From Terriglobia bacterium (GTDB lineage Bacteria; Acidobacteriota; Terriglobia; Acidiferrales; UBA7541), in contig JAIQFB010000003.1 in the NCBI GenBank assembly GCA_020073485.1, positions 1 through 64,000 of the forward strand: 64,000 nucleotides of DNA. The letters run 5' to 3'. Below the pieces are notes generated by a model. It was not told where the DNA came from. It made no database searches and was given only the letters and a program-made list of their open reading frames with translations. Below, in pieces: positions 41,353 to 49,632 of this stretch. A program made the position numbers and the translations under genes. Numbering within the stretch: the first letter of the stretch is position 1; each line of letters opens with the position of its first letter.

Positions 41353-43791
41353 ATGAAACGGTCCATCGAAAAAGTCGTCGTGCTGGGCGCAGGCACCATG
41401 GGCGCGCGCATTGCCGCGCACGTGGCCAACGCCGGAGTCTGGTGCGCCCTGCTCGATATCGTTCCCGCCGAGCCGAATGCCGAAGAGAAAAAACGCGGTT
41501 TGACCAACGCCAGCCCCGAAGTTCGCAACCGCATCGTGCGCGCGGGCCTGGCGGCGGCCGTGAAATCCAAGCCCGCCGCGTTCTTTACGCGCGGCCTGGA
41601 AAATCGCATCGTCATCGGGAACCTGGAAGATGATTTGAAACTCTGCGCCGAGGCCGACTGGATCGTCGAAGTCGTCGCCGAAAATCTCGAGATCAAGCGC
41701 GCGCTGCTCTCGCGCGTCGCCGCCGTGCGCAAGCCGGGCACGATCGTCACCACGAATACCTCCGGCCTTCCGGTCGGCCGCATCGCCGAGGGCCTGCCCG
41801 AGGAATGGCAGCAGCACTGGGCCGGTACGCATTTCTTTAATCCGCCGCGCTACCTGAAACTGGTCGAAATCATTCCCGGGCCCGCGACGCGCCCCGAAGT
41901 CATCGAAGCGCTCACCCAATTCTGCGATCACACCCTGGGCAAGGGCGTGGTCGTGGCCAAGGATACCCCAAATTTCATTGCCAACCGCATCGGCACCTAT
42001 TCGATGCTGAACGCGATCCGCCTGATGGGCGAACTGGGCATGACTTTCGAGGAAGTGGACGCCTGCACAGGGCGCGCACTCGGCTGGCCAAAGTCGGCGA
42101 CTTTTCGCCTCGCCGATATCGTCGGCATTGACGTCCTTCTGCACGTCGTCCGCAATATTTACGACAACATTCCCGGCGATGAATCGCGCGAGCTCTACCG
42201 CGTGCCACCCCTGGTCGAGGAAATGGCGCGCCGCGGCTGGCTCGGCGACAAAACCCGCGGCGGCTTTTACAAGCGCGTGAAAAAATCCGGCGGCGAATCC
42301 GAAATTCTCACGCTCGATCCCGCGAAAATGGAATACCGGCCGCAGCAGAAGGCGAAGTTTGCGTCCATCGAGGCGGGAAAATCCGTCGAGGACACGCGCG
42401 AGCGCTTGCGCGCGCTGGTTGCTCCGTCGTTTGAAGGAAAAGGCGGCGACAACGCGCAGAAATTTGTCTGGGGCATGCTTTCCGAAATGTGCCTATACGC
42501 CGCGCGCCGCGTTCCGGAAATTTCCGATTCCATCGTGGACGTGGACCGCGCCATGCGCTGGGGATTCGGCTGGGAACTCGGCCCGTTCGAGACCTGGGAC
42601 GCGATTGGCGTCGAGCCCATGGCCCAGCAACTGGGAAAAGAGGGCAAGGCGCTGCCGCCGCTTATCACCGGCGTGCTTTCCTCCGGGAAAAAATCGTTTT
42701 ACGAATCCGCGCAGGGCGAGACGTCGTATTTCGATCTCGCCGGCAAGAATTACAAGCCCGCGCCGCAACTTCCCGGAGTGATTCTTCTGAAATCCTTGAA
42801 GGAGCGCGCGAAGGAAATCGAGAAGAATTCCGGCGCCAGCCTGATCGACCTGGGCGACGGCGTCATCTGCTGTGAATTTCATTCCAAGATGAACGCCATC
42901 GGCGGCGACTTGATCGCCATGATCAACAAGGGCCTGGCGCGCCTGTGCACCGATTTCGACGCCATGGTCATCGCCAATCAGGCCGTGAACTTTTCCGCTG
43001 GCGCGAACCTCATGCTCATCCTGATGACTGCGCAGGAACAGGAGTGGGACGACCTGCATCTGATGGTCCGGCAATTCCAGAACGCCACGCTGGCGATCAA
43101 GCACTCGCCCAAGCCCGTGGTCGTCGCGCCGCAGGGACTTGCCCTCGGCGGCGGCTGCGAAATCGTCCTGCACGCCACGCGCATTCACGCCGCGGCGGAA
43201 ACCTACATGGGCCTGGTCGAAACCGGCGTCGGACTGATCCCGGGCGGCGGCGGCACCAAGGAGATGCTGATCCGCGCGAACGAACGCGCCGAAGGCGAGG
43301 AAAATCTCGACCTCTTCCACGCGCTCAAACCTGTTTTTGAAAACATCGCTATGGCCAAAGTCTCGACCAGCGGGGAAGAGGCGCGCGAGCTGGGCTACCT
43401 GCGCCGCGCTGACCTCGTGGCCATGAATCTCGACCGCCAGGTCGCCGACGCCAAGCAAACCGCGCTGGGCCTCGCCCGTGGCGAATGGCGCCAGACGGCC
43501 CCCGCGCCCACCGAGCCCTCGATTCGCGTGTTGGGCGAGGAATTCAGCGCTGCGGCAAAGCTCGCCGTCTACATGATGCTGCGCGGCGAATATATATCGG
43601 AATACGATGCATTGGTCGCCCGCAAACTCGGCCATGTCCTGGCCGGCGGCGCGCTCACCTCATCGCAACTGGTCAGCGAGCAGTACATCCTCGACTTGGA
43701 ACGCGAAGCCTTCGTCTCCCTCTGCGGCGAGCGCAAGACCCAGGAGCGCATCGCGCACACGCTGAAGACGGGGAAGCCGCTTAGGAACTAG
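41353..43791 (+). CDS. fadN: 3-hydroxyacyl-CoA dehydrogenase / enoyl-CoA hydratase fusion (FadN-like)
   Basis: The 812-residue protein has an N-terminal NAD-binding dehydrogenase domain (GAGTMG at 12-17), a helical C-terminal dehydrogenase half, with HFFNPPRYLKLVEIIPG, and an enoyl-CoA hydratase domain from about residue 540, with ANLMLILMTAQ, ALGGGCEIVLHATRI and VETGVGLIPGGGGTKE. The order (dehydrogenase first) is that of Bacillus FadN. It performs the two middle steps of fatty-acid beta-oxidation. A thiolase (49633) and an acyl-CoA dehydrogenase (56960) lie downstream on the same strand but not in one operon. The ATG at 41353 starts the family N-terminus. Confidence 0.93.
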   Translation: MKRSIEKVVVLGAGTMGARIAAHVANAGVWCALLDIVPAEPNAEEKKRGLTNASPEVRNRIVRAGLAAAVKSKPAAFFTRGLENRIVIGNLEDDLKLCAEADWIVEVVAENLEIKRALLSRVAAVRKPGTIVTTNTSGLPVGRIAEGLPEEWQQHWAGTHFFNPPRYLKLVEIIPGPATRPEVIEALTQFCDHTLGKGVVVAKDTPNFIANRIGTYSMLNAIRLMGELGMTFEEVDACTGRALGWPKSATFRLADIVGIDVLLHVVRNIYDNIPGDESRELYRVPPLVEEMARRGWLGDKTRGGFYKRVKKSGGESEILTLDPAKMEYRPQQKAKFASIEAGKSVEDTRERLRALVAPSFEGKGGDNAQKFVWGMLSEMCLYAARRVPEISDSIVDVDRAMRWGFGWELGPFETWDAIGVEPMAQQLGKEGKALPPLITGVLSSGKKSFYESAQGETSYFDLAGKNYKPAPQLPGVILLKSLKERAKEIEKNSGASLIDLGDGVICCEFHSKMNAIGGDLIAMINKGLARLCTDFDAMVIANQAVNFSAGANLMLILMTAQEQEWDDLHLMVRQFQNATLAIKHSPKPVVVAPQGLALGGGCEIVLHATRIHAAAETYMGLVETGVGLIPGGGGTKEMLIRANERAEGEENLDLFHALKPVFENIAMAKVSTSGEEARELGYLRRADLVAMNLDRQVADAKQTALGLARGEWRQTAPAPTEPSIRVLGEEFSAAAKLAVYMMLRGEYISEYDALVARKLGHVLAGGALTSSQLVSEQYILDLEREAFVSLCGERKTQERIAHTLKTGKPLRN

Positions 43792-43802
43792 GAACTGGCG
43801 TC

Positions 43803-43880
43803 GTCATTCCGAGCGAAGCGAGGAATCCCTCCGTGCCACGGTCAACAACAAGAGGGATTCCTCGCTTCGCTCGGAATGAC
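43803..43880. repeat. perfect 29-bp inverted repeat (TCATTCCGAGCGAAGCGAGG family)
   Basis: The arms are 43803-43831 and 43852-43880, perfectly complementary over 29 bases around a 20-base loop. The arms read GTCATTCCGAGCGAAGCGAG and onwards. It lies between convergent fadN and the ERCC4 nuclease. Degenerate copies are at 23321 and 53968. Confidence 0.9.
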
Positions 43881-43908
43881 GTCATGTTCGGGGCAAGCAT
43901 TCCTGATA

Positions 43909-44517
43909 TTACAAATCATCATCGCCCAGGCGGCGTCCATGCCCGTTCGCTTCGAGCCAATGGTAGAGGTGAACCTGGTACAAATACGACGCCACGATCT
44001 CTTCGCCCATTTCATGCGTTTCCACGCACAGGAACGGCACGCGCAGGCCCGCCAGCGTTGCAATCAGGGATTGCGTGATCTGGTTCGGGTTCGCTGAGCT
44101 ATGTTCGTAGCGCGATTTCACCTGGCTGAGCGCCGCCGTGACGACCAGCAGGCGGTCGGGAAATGCGCTCATGCGACGCAGTCGCTCGATGAAAACCGGG
44201 CGCTCCACGGTGAAGGAGCGGACCAGATCGCTAAGATCCTTGCGTTCGACGACGCATGAGTCCTCATGCCCCGCGACCGAGTAGTCGCCAAGTTCCAGCG
44301 CCCGTTTCTCAACGCCCGAAAACCATCCGTGGAAGCGCGCGAAGGAGAACGGATTCTGCTCGCGCGTGTCCACCACGATCACGGGACGCGGCGTGCGCAG
44401 TTGCGTGCCGCCGCGTTCGGCCGCAACAGGCAGCGCCGGATGCGCCACCGGGAGCGCGGTCATTTGCCACTTGAGCGGGGAAGTAATCAGTGTACGGCGG
44501 CGTTGCATCGGGTTCAC
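43909..44517 (-). CDS. ERCC4 (XPF/MUS81-type) nuclease domain protein
   Basis: The 202-residue protein has the ERCC4 catalytic core: VIVVDTREQNPFSF (with the catalytic Asp and Glu), LELGDYSVAG and VVERKDLSDLV (the ERKxxxD motif). Such nucleases cut branched or flap DNA, usually with a helicase or an HhH partner. Here neither domain is attached: after the nuclease the protein ends with LYHWLEANGHGRRLGDDDL. It is not next to other repair genes. It could be a repair enzyme or a recently acquired gene; similar short forms are known from phages and bacteria. Confidence 0.82.
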   Translation of the reverse strand: MNPMQRRRTLITSPLKWQMTALPVAHPALPVAAERGGTQLRTPRPVIVVDTREQNPFSFARFHGWFSGVEKRALELGDYSVAGHEDSCVVERKDLSDLVRSFTVERPVFIERLRRMSAFPDRLLVVTAALSQVKSRYEHSSANPNQITQSLIATLAGLRVPFLCVETHEMGEEIVASYLYQVHLYHWLEANGHGRRLGDDDL

Positions 44518-44543
44518 CGCAAGAGGATAGCACGAGGCTTTTA

Positions 44544-44631
44544 AGTGGCGCAGGGTTCAGCCTGTGGGGGTTAGTCCGAGCAAGATCGATCTTGCCGCAA
44601 CCAACCCCCACAGGCTGAAGCCTGCGCCACT
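44544..44631. repeat. long inverted repeat (GTGGCGCAGG...CCTGCGCCAC type)
   Basis: The arms 44544-44572 and 44603-44631 pair nearly perfectly (AGTGGCGCAGG.. with ..CCTGCGCCACT) around a loop holding the palindrome CAAGATCGATCTTG. Fragments of the same unit are at 48178-48224 and 49428-49452. Confidence 0.85.
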
Positions 44632-44734
44632 GAAAGCATTTCCAATATAACAGCTTTGCCCGCCGCGTACGCCTTGTGTCACCTGTGGCCCATCACGTCC
44701 TGGGTGATTCCGCTGTCAGGCCAGTTCGCGCTGC

Positions 44735-46111
44735 TTACTTCGACGCGCGCGGCGCCATCTCGTTCTTGATGATCTTCCCGCCCTTCATCACGAATTTCAC
44801 GCGCTGCAATTCCGTGATGTCGGCCAGCGGGTCGCCCGAGACGGCGATCAAATCGGCGTATTTTCCTTTGTCGATCGACCCGATCTGGTCCTGCCATCCG
44901 AGCGCTTCCGCGTTGATCATGGTGGCGGACTGAAGCGCCCGCAGTGGAGTAAATCCGCCAAATTTCACCATCATCTCATGGTCCAGAGCCTCGGTCCCGT
45001 GCACGTAGGTTTCGCCATCGACTCCGCTGCCAATCATGATTTTCATTCCCTTGGTGGCGGCCGCGAGCTGCACGGCGTGCTCGAAGATGGGGATCATGCG
45101 GAATTTCTCTCCGGTATTTTTGGCGTCGTTATCGTCCATGTAGGGTTCGATGTAACGCTGCAAGGTCGGTTCATAGTAAAGATGCTTGGCGACAATCATG
45201 TCGGCTTGTTCCTGGTCGAGTCCGAATGCGTGCTCGATGGTGTCGCATCCCGCAATGATCGCATTCCTTTGCCCTTCGCCACCGTAATTGTGGCAGCCCG
45301 CTTTTTTGCCGAGGCGATGCGTTTCGTCGATCATCGCTTGCAACACAGGCAGCGGATAGGTCAGCATGTACTGAGCTTCTCCCGTGGGGCTGAAGGAATA
45401 CGCGCCCGCGGGGTAGAGCTTGATCCAATCGGCGCCGTGGGCGATCTGGTCGCGCACGGCCGCGCGGCCTTCCTCGGCATTGCGGATCACGGTGCTCGCC
45501 AGCGGATTGTCCAGATGGGCGGGATCGGCCGGCGTGGCTCCCCAAACGATCCCGAGAGTCGAGACTTGATAACGCGGGCCGTCAATGCGGCCTTCGTTGA
45601 TCGCATTGCGAATGGCGACGTCGCCATAGCCGTTCCCGTGCGAGGTCATGTCGCGCGCCGCGGTGAAACCCGCGCGCAAAATATTCTGCACATTCTGGAC
45701 GGCGATCAGCATGTAGTCTTCGGTCGTTCCGCCGGGCTTGCGCGCGTTGAACATGTGCGTGTGCCCGTCGATCAGTCCCGGCAGGACCGTGGCCTGGCTG
45801 AGGTCAATCACTTCCGCGCCCGCTGGAATCTTGACTTGCGCTTCCGGCCCGACCGCCGTGATTCGTTCGCCGTTTAGAACGATCACTTGCTTCATCAGCA
45901 TCTGGCCGGTCGTGCTGTTAAACATCCGCCCGGCGCGAACCGCGACCACCCGCGGAGCCGGCGGGCATGGCTCGACGCCGCCATCGGATCCCACGCACGG
46001 CACCGCACCGGCTCCCCGCCACGGCGTGGATGGATGCTGCCCCTGGGCAAAAAGCGAACCGGCGCTCAGTAAGATCCCGCACGCCAATACCAGCAAAGAT
46101 TTGCATCGCAT
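44735..46111 (-). CDS. exported amidohydrolase (imidazolonepropionase/prolidase-like)
   Basis: The 458-residue protein has a signal peptide (MRCKSLLVLACGILLSAGSL) and the metal-dependent hydrolase fold, with GLIDGHTHMFN (HxH) and later a His-rich and Asp-containing region (GCDTIEHAFG and IMIGSGVDGETYVHG). It closes with GKYADLIAVSGDPL, typical of the imidazolonepropionase-like and prolidase group. It hydrolyses C-N bonds of peptides or cyclic amides in the periplasm; the substrate is unknown. GAGGAG lies before the ATG at 46111. A longer open frame (to 46294) has no signal peptide. Confidence 0.88.
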   Translation of the reverse strand: MRCKSLLVLACGILLSAGSLFAQGQHPSTPWRGAGAVPCVGSDGGVEPCPPAPRVVAVRAGRMFNSTTGQMLMKQVIVLNGERITAVGPEAQVKIPAGAEVIDLSQATVLPGLIDGHTHMFNARKPGGTTEDYMLIAVQNVQNILRAGFTAARDMTSHGNGYGDVAIRNAINEGRIDGPRYQVSTLGIVWGATPADPAHLDNPLASTVIRNAEEGRAAVRDQIAHGADWIKLYPAGAYSFSPTGEAQYMLTYPLPVLQAMIDETHRLGKKAGCHNYGGEGQRNAIIAGCDTIEHAFGLDQEQADMIVAKHLYYEPTLQRYIEPYMDDNDAKNTGEKFRMIPIFEHAVQLAAATKGMKIMIGSGVDGETYVHGTEALDHEMMVKFGGFTPLRALQSATMINAEALGWQDQIGSIDKGKYADLIAVSGDPLADITELQRVKFVMKGGKIIKNEMAPRASK

Positions 46112-46220
46112 GGCTGATCTTCTCCTCAATAAAGTAGGGTCGCTGACTTCAGCGTCGTTCGTCTCACGCTTGTCGGTATTCCGAATCGGGGAACACAACA
46201 TCCGTTGCTTACATGGCCGG

Positions 46221-46712
46221 TTACTTCCAGCCGTCCATCGCTTTTCGCTGCAGAGATTCCGGCGGGTAGGAGAGTAATTCCAGGCGCACGCCATTGGGAT
46301 CGAGTGTGTTGGAAATCAGGGCTTTGGTACCGCCGAGATGCACGTCTTCCGCCTTCTGCCCTTTTTTCTGCAGCGCGGAAACCGTGGACGCCACGTCGTC
46401 CGACAGAATGCCGGCGTGCGAGAATCCGGGCGCATGATCCTTGTCGGCCGGCGTCATTTCCAGGAACGTGTCGTGATCGATCTGGAGATACACAATGGGA
46501 TTGCCCGCGCCGTCCTTGAACCGGAACGCTTCGCGAAAGCCCATCTTTCCCGTGTAGAACTTCACGGACTCGTCCATATCCTTCACATAAATTCCGAAAT
46601 GATTCAGCGTGAGGCCGGCCATCTTCTTTTGTGGCGAGGCCGCCGGCGTCATGAGGAAAATCCCAACAAGCGTTCCTGCCATAAACAGTGCCGATCCGCG
46701 AATCCAGCGCAT
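46221..46712 (-). CDS. exported VOC (glyoxalase-fold) protein
   Basis: The 163-residue protein has a leader (SALFMAGTLVGIFLMTPAAS) followed by one vicinal-oxygen-chelate domain: LNHFGIYVKDMDESVKFYTG with the first metal His, then YLQIDHDTFLEMTP with the usual Glu. The fold serves in glyoxalases, dioxygenases and resistance proteins; no single activity can be deduced. GGAGG is 5 bases before the ATG at 46712. It is in the same direction as the amidohydrolase and the amidase, with gaps of about 110 and 65 bases, so co-transcription is possible. Confidence 0.85.
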   Translation of the reverse strand: MRWIRGSALFMAGTLVGIFLMTPAASPQKKMAGLTLNHFGIYVKDMDESVKFYTGKMGFREAFRFKDGAGNPIVYLQIDHDTFLEMTPADKDHAPGFSHAGILSDDVASTVSALQKKGQKAEDVHLGGTKALISNTLDPNGVRLELLSYPPESLQRKAMDGWK

Positions 46713-46776
46713 GGTGCCTCCATGGAACACCGATTTCATTTCATTAAATTCGTTTGCTTTGCAGTTTACTTTCGGC

Positions 46777-48132
46777 TCAGGCCGGCGAAATTTTAGGTCC
46801 GGCATTGAATCGCTCCTGCAATCGGATCGCAGCGTGGAGCACTCGGGAATCCTGCCGAAGATCGGCGGTCAATTGCAACCCGAGGGGAAGCCCGCCCGCG
46901 ACCGGCATGGGAATCGTGATGGCCGGAGTCCCCAGCGCGGTCCACGGCGCGTTCATTGCCGGATCGCCGGTGGTGGATAGGCCCAAGGGCGCCGGTCCCG
47001 TTGCGGCGGGCGTGAGAATTACGGGTGTGGATTTAAAAAATTCCGACATTCGCGCCCTGCCATCGGAAACCGTGCGCATGGTCTCATTGTATTTTTCCGC
47101 CGGGATCTTCAATCCATCGCGAACCAGGGCCGCGATCGGTTGGTCCAACCGGTCCCCAAACTCTTTGAGGCGCGCTTCGTGGACACGAGCGCCTTCGTAG
47201 AACGTGATGAGGTCGTTTGCCGCCTCGACCTTCTTAAGTATTTCTTTGATATCAATCGTCTGGATGTTTATGCCCGCGCGGCGCAACAGGGCGACACTTT
47301 GCCGAAAGGCGTTCGCCATTTCCGGCTCGCAATCGGGGATCGGTTCGGGCGCTCCAATCGCAAATTGCTCCTCGCTGCCTTCCGGGTATCCCAGCGCTTT
47401 CCAGAGCGCGAGCATATCCGCGGGCGTGTGCGTGTAAAGCCCCAGCGTGTCCTGGGTCTTGGCAAGAGGCAACACACCTTCCATCGGGAGAAGATCGTGT
47501 GTCGGCTTGAATCCGGTAATGCCGCAATACGACGCCGGCCGGATCATCGAGCCGCGCGTCTGCTCACCAATCGTGAACGGCACCATGCCCGCGGCAACCG
47601 CCGCCGCCGAACCGCTGGAGCTACCACCTGGCGTGTGCTCCAGATTCCGCGGGTTCCGCGTGGGCCCCGGGGTCCGGTAGGCGAACGCCGTGGTCACAGT
47701 CTTGCCGAGCATGATCGCGCCGCGGCTGCGCATCAGGTGGATGATCGCCGCATCTTTCGTGCCGACGCGCCCTTTGTAGAGCGGCGACCCATATTCGGTC
47801 GCCATACCCTGCGATTCGATGATGTCTTTCGCGCCAAAAGGAATTTCGGAAAGCGGTCCGTCCGCCGTGGGCCTCTCGGGCTGCACTTGCACCCAGGCAT
47901 GAATGGATGGGTCGAGTTCGCGGATGCGCTGCAGGCACTGCTCTAGTCCGCGTTTCCTGGAATCGCGATCCGCTTTCAGCCAATCGCTGAATGTTTCCAG
48001 GCGAGGCGAATCTGCCGCAGCCGCGTGGCTCGAATGCAGCGCCGCAAATTCCGAAATCCCGGCAACTGCGCCCACAGCGGCACTGGTCTTAATGAAATCG
48101 CGTCTTGTGTATTTCATGGTTTGAGTGGCCAC
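46777..48132 (-). CDS. Tat-exported amidase (amidase signature family)
   Basis: The 451-residue protein has a twin-arginine signal (YTRRDFIKTSAAVGAVAG) and the amidase-signature core: catalytic Lys in PFGAKDIIES, and the Gly/Ser-rich motif HTPGGSSSGSAAAVAAGM with the cis-Ser and nucleophile Ser further on in IGEQTRGSMIRPA. Members hydrolyse amides; substrates range from peptide amides to nitrile products. The export signal means it acts outside the cytoplasm. It heads a minus-strand trio with the VOC and amidohydrolase genes. The ATG at 48132 is followed by a second Met in the leader. Confidence 0.92.
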   Translation of the reverse strand: MATQTMKYTRRDFIKTSAAVGAVAGISEFAALHSSHAAAADSPRLETFSDWLKADRDSRKRGLEQCLQRIRELDPSIHAWVQVQPERPTADGPLSEIPFGAKDIIESQGMATEYGSPLYKGRVGTKDAAIIHLMRSRGAIMLGKTVTTAFAYRTPGPTRNPRNLEHTPGGSSSGSAAAVAAGMVPFTIGEQTRGSMIRPASYCGITGFKPTHDLLPMEGVLPLAKTQDTLGLYTHTPADMLALWKALGYPEGSEEQFAIGAPEPIPDCEPEMANAFRQSVALLRRAGINIQTIDIKEILKKVEAANDLITFYEGARVHEARLKEFGDRLDQPIAALVRDGLKIPAEKYNETMRTVSDGRARMSEFFKSTPVILTPAATGPAPLGLSTTGDPAMNAPWTALGTPAITIPMPVAGGLPLGLQLTADLRQDSRVLHAAIRLQERFNAGPKISPA

Positions 48133-48454
48133 ATCTTACGCTTTACACGCGGCTCGCACAACACGGTGATTTTGGTGGCGCGGGTTTTAGCCTGCGGGGG
48201 TTGGTGCTGGCACGATCTTGCGAATACACAATTCACGCAGCAAGGGAGACCTTGATAAGATCACCCAAGTGGCTGTCAGTATGGGAAATTGCGATACCTG
48301 TGGAAATTCCTTCGAATTTGATATATCGTAAAAAACGCCTTGGAGGGCAACGGTATGCCGCACGCGTCAGCAGATTTCCGATGCTACCGTCTTGTCCCCA
48401 TTACCCATTATTTCTAAGCGGCGGTCGCGATGGCGAATCGCAGAGGATATTACT
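48133..48454. other. intergenic region of about 320 bp
   Basis: No gene is supported. It includes a partial copy of the repeat described at 44544 (GGTGGCGCGGGTTTTAGCCT at 48178 and GGTGCTGGCACGATCTTGCG after it). The last part, CAGAGGATATTACT, is the ribosome site of the next gene. Confidence 0.5.
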
Positions 48455-48661
48455 ATGAGTTTTGAAGAAGCCATGCGCAAGGCATCTAGAGATGAGGCTT
48501 TCAAGGCGACTGTGTACGCCATGAATACTCTTCTAATTCACAGGGGAATTTACACTCAACAAGAATTTCAAGACCTTTTCGCGGAATGGATGCGGAAAGA
48601 GGATAGAAAGAAACAGCGCGAGACACCTTCTACTACGCATTCCGAATCGGCTTTGGCTTAG
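48455..48661 (+). CDS. small hypothetical protein
   Basis: The 68-residue product (MSFEEAMRKASRDEAFKATV...) is helical and charged, with ATVYAMNTLLIHRGIYTQQE and FQDLFAEWMRKEDRKKQRE. No family was recognised. AGAGGA is 8 bases upstream of its ATG, and base composition and codon use are A/T-richer than those of its neighbours. It is followed by another small A/T-rich gene, so this 800-bp stretch may be acquired. Confidence 0.5.
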   Translation: MSFEEAMRKASRDEAFKATVYAMNTLLIHRGIYTQQEFQDLFAEWMRKEDRKKQRETPSTTHSESALA

Positions 48662-48797
48662 TTCGCAGATCATCCCAGCTTGGTTGCTGGCACATTGGCC
48701 TTTCCGCGCAATGATGGCCAATGTCGCAGTACGGGCATTCGCAATCACACCTCGGAGCCGGTAAAACCTTTTCAGATTTTTTCTTTCTGGGCCACAT
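48633..48797 (-). CDS. possible cysteine-rich small protein
   Basis: A 54-residue frame reads MWPRKKKSEKVLPAPRCDCE and CPYCDIGHHCAERP, with four clustered Cys and paired His able to bind zinc. GGGGTGG lies before the ATG. It overlaps the end of the plus-strand gene by 29 bases. Composition looks protein-like, but no homologue type is known to me, so this remains tentative. Confidence 0.35.
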   Translation of the reverse strand: MWPRKKKSEKVLPAPRCDCECPYCDIGHHCAERPMCQQPSWDDLRTKPKPIRNA

Positions 48798-48905
48798 CCA
48801 AGCCACCCCGCCTTTCTGCTTAATCGCGCAAATGATACACCTAAATCTGTCGCATTTGAAGCGTTTTCTGAAGCAATCAAAGAGTCCAATAAATCTCTTG
48901 CCCCA

Positions 48906-49271
48906 ATGCAACACCTATGCTTCAATATGCTCATGGACTTGGATGACGATCTGTTAATTGAGCAGCTGCAAGAAGAAATCCGAGAGACCGAAGAGTGGCT
49001 TCGTCGCAGGAAGGCGGCGCTTGCAGCCTTAAAGGGCAAGGGGACGAAGAATGCACGCGCACGTGGGTTCAGGCCTGGAAGCATCCCCGCTTTAGCGCAA
49101 GCGACACTTAAGGGTTTAAAGCAACCTGTCTCTCTTGATGAGCTAACAAACCTTTTGAAGAAGTCGAATGGTTCTTTGGACGCACGAAAGGTTTCTCTTG
49201 CCCTGAGCAGATATGTGCGCCTGGGGCAGCACTTCGCAATTGATGCAGAGGGGAAATACAGTCTTAAATGA
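48906..49271 (+). CDS. hypothetical protein with coiled-coil and wHTH-like region
   Basis: The 121-residue product has a heptad-like acidic helix (DDDLLIEQLQEEIRETEEWL) then a basic segment and a C-terminal region (SLDELTNLLKKSNG and SLALSRYVRLGQHFAIDAEG) resembling a winged helix. A DNA-binding regulator is possible. The start is uncertain: 48906 has no good ribosome site, and ATGs at 48927 and 48933 are alternatives. G+C is lower than in the flanking genes. Confidence 0.5.
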   Translation: MQHLCFNMLMDLDDDLLIEQLQEEIRETEEWLRRRKAALAALKGKGTKNARARGFRPGSIPALAQATLKGLKQPVSLDELTNLLKKSNGSLDARKVSLALSRYVRLGQHFAIDAEGKYSLK

Positions 49272-49632
49272 AGAGTTCGGGGCCGTGGCAGAGCGCCTCA
49301 ATGCGGGCGATTAATGATGGCTAGAACGTGTTCGCAAACGTTCAGAAGTCAGAATCCTTCCGGAACGAAGCCTCGTCTGTATCAAGCATAAAATCGCCGT
49401 CGATCTTACTTGCTACCAAAATCCAAAGGTTGAAGCCTGCGCCTACTATAAGAGCACTTTCGGAGCGACTGCTTCACCCGCTACTCAAGGGTTGTGTTAA
49501 CGTGGCCTTGTCACGGCCTGTTTCTTTTTCTTACGGAAGAGCAACGAATAGCGTGAACGGGTGGCACGAAGGACAATCGCGAATCACCAGTCACCAATCA
49601 CCAATCACTATTCGCCAATCATAGGTAACCCC
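49272..49632. other. intergenic region of about 360 bp
   Basis: No gene is supported. The region includes a fragment of the 44544-type repeat (AGGTTGAAGCCTGCGCCTAC at 49428) and short CACCAGTCACCAATCACCAA repeats next to the thiolase gene. Confidence 0.55.

Noticed and set aside
42493-43635. A 380-codon minus-strand open frame
   Set aside because: It is the mirror of the fadN hydratase domain and encodes no known motif.
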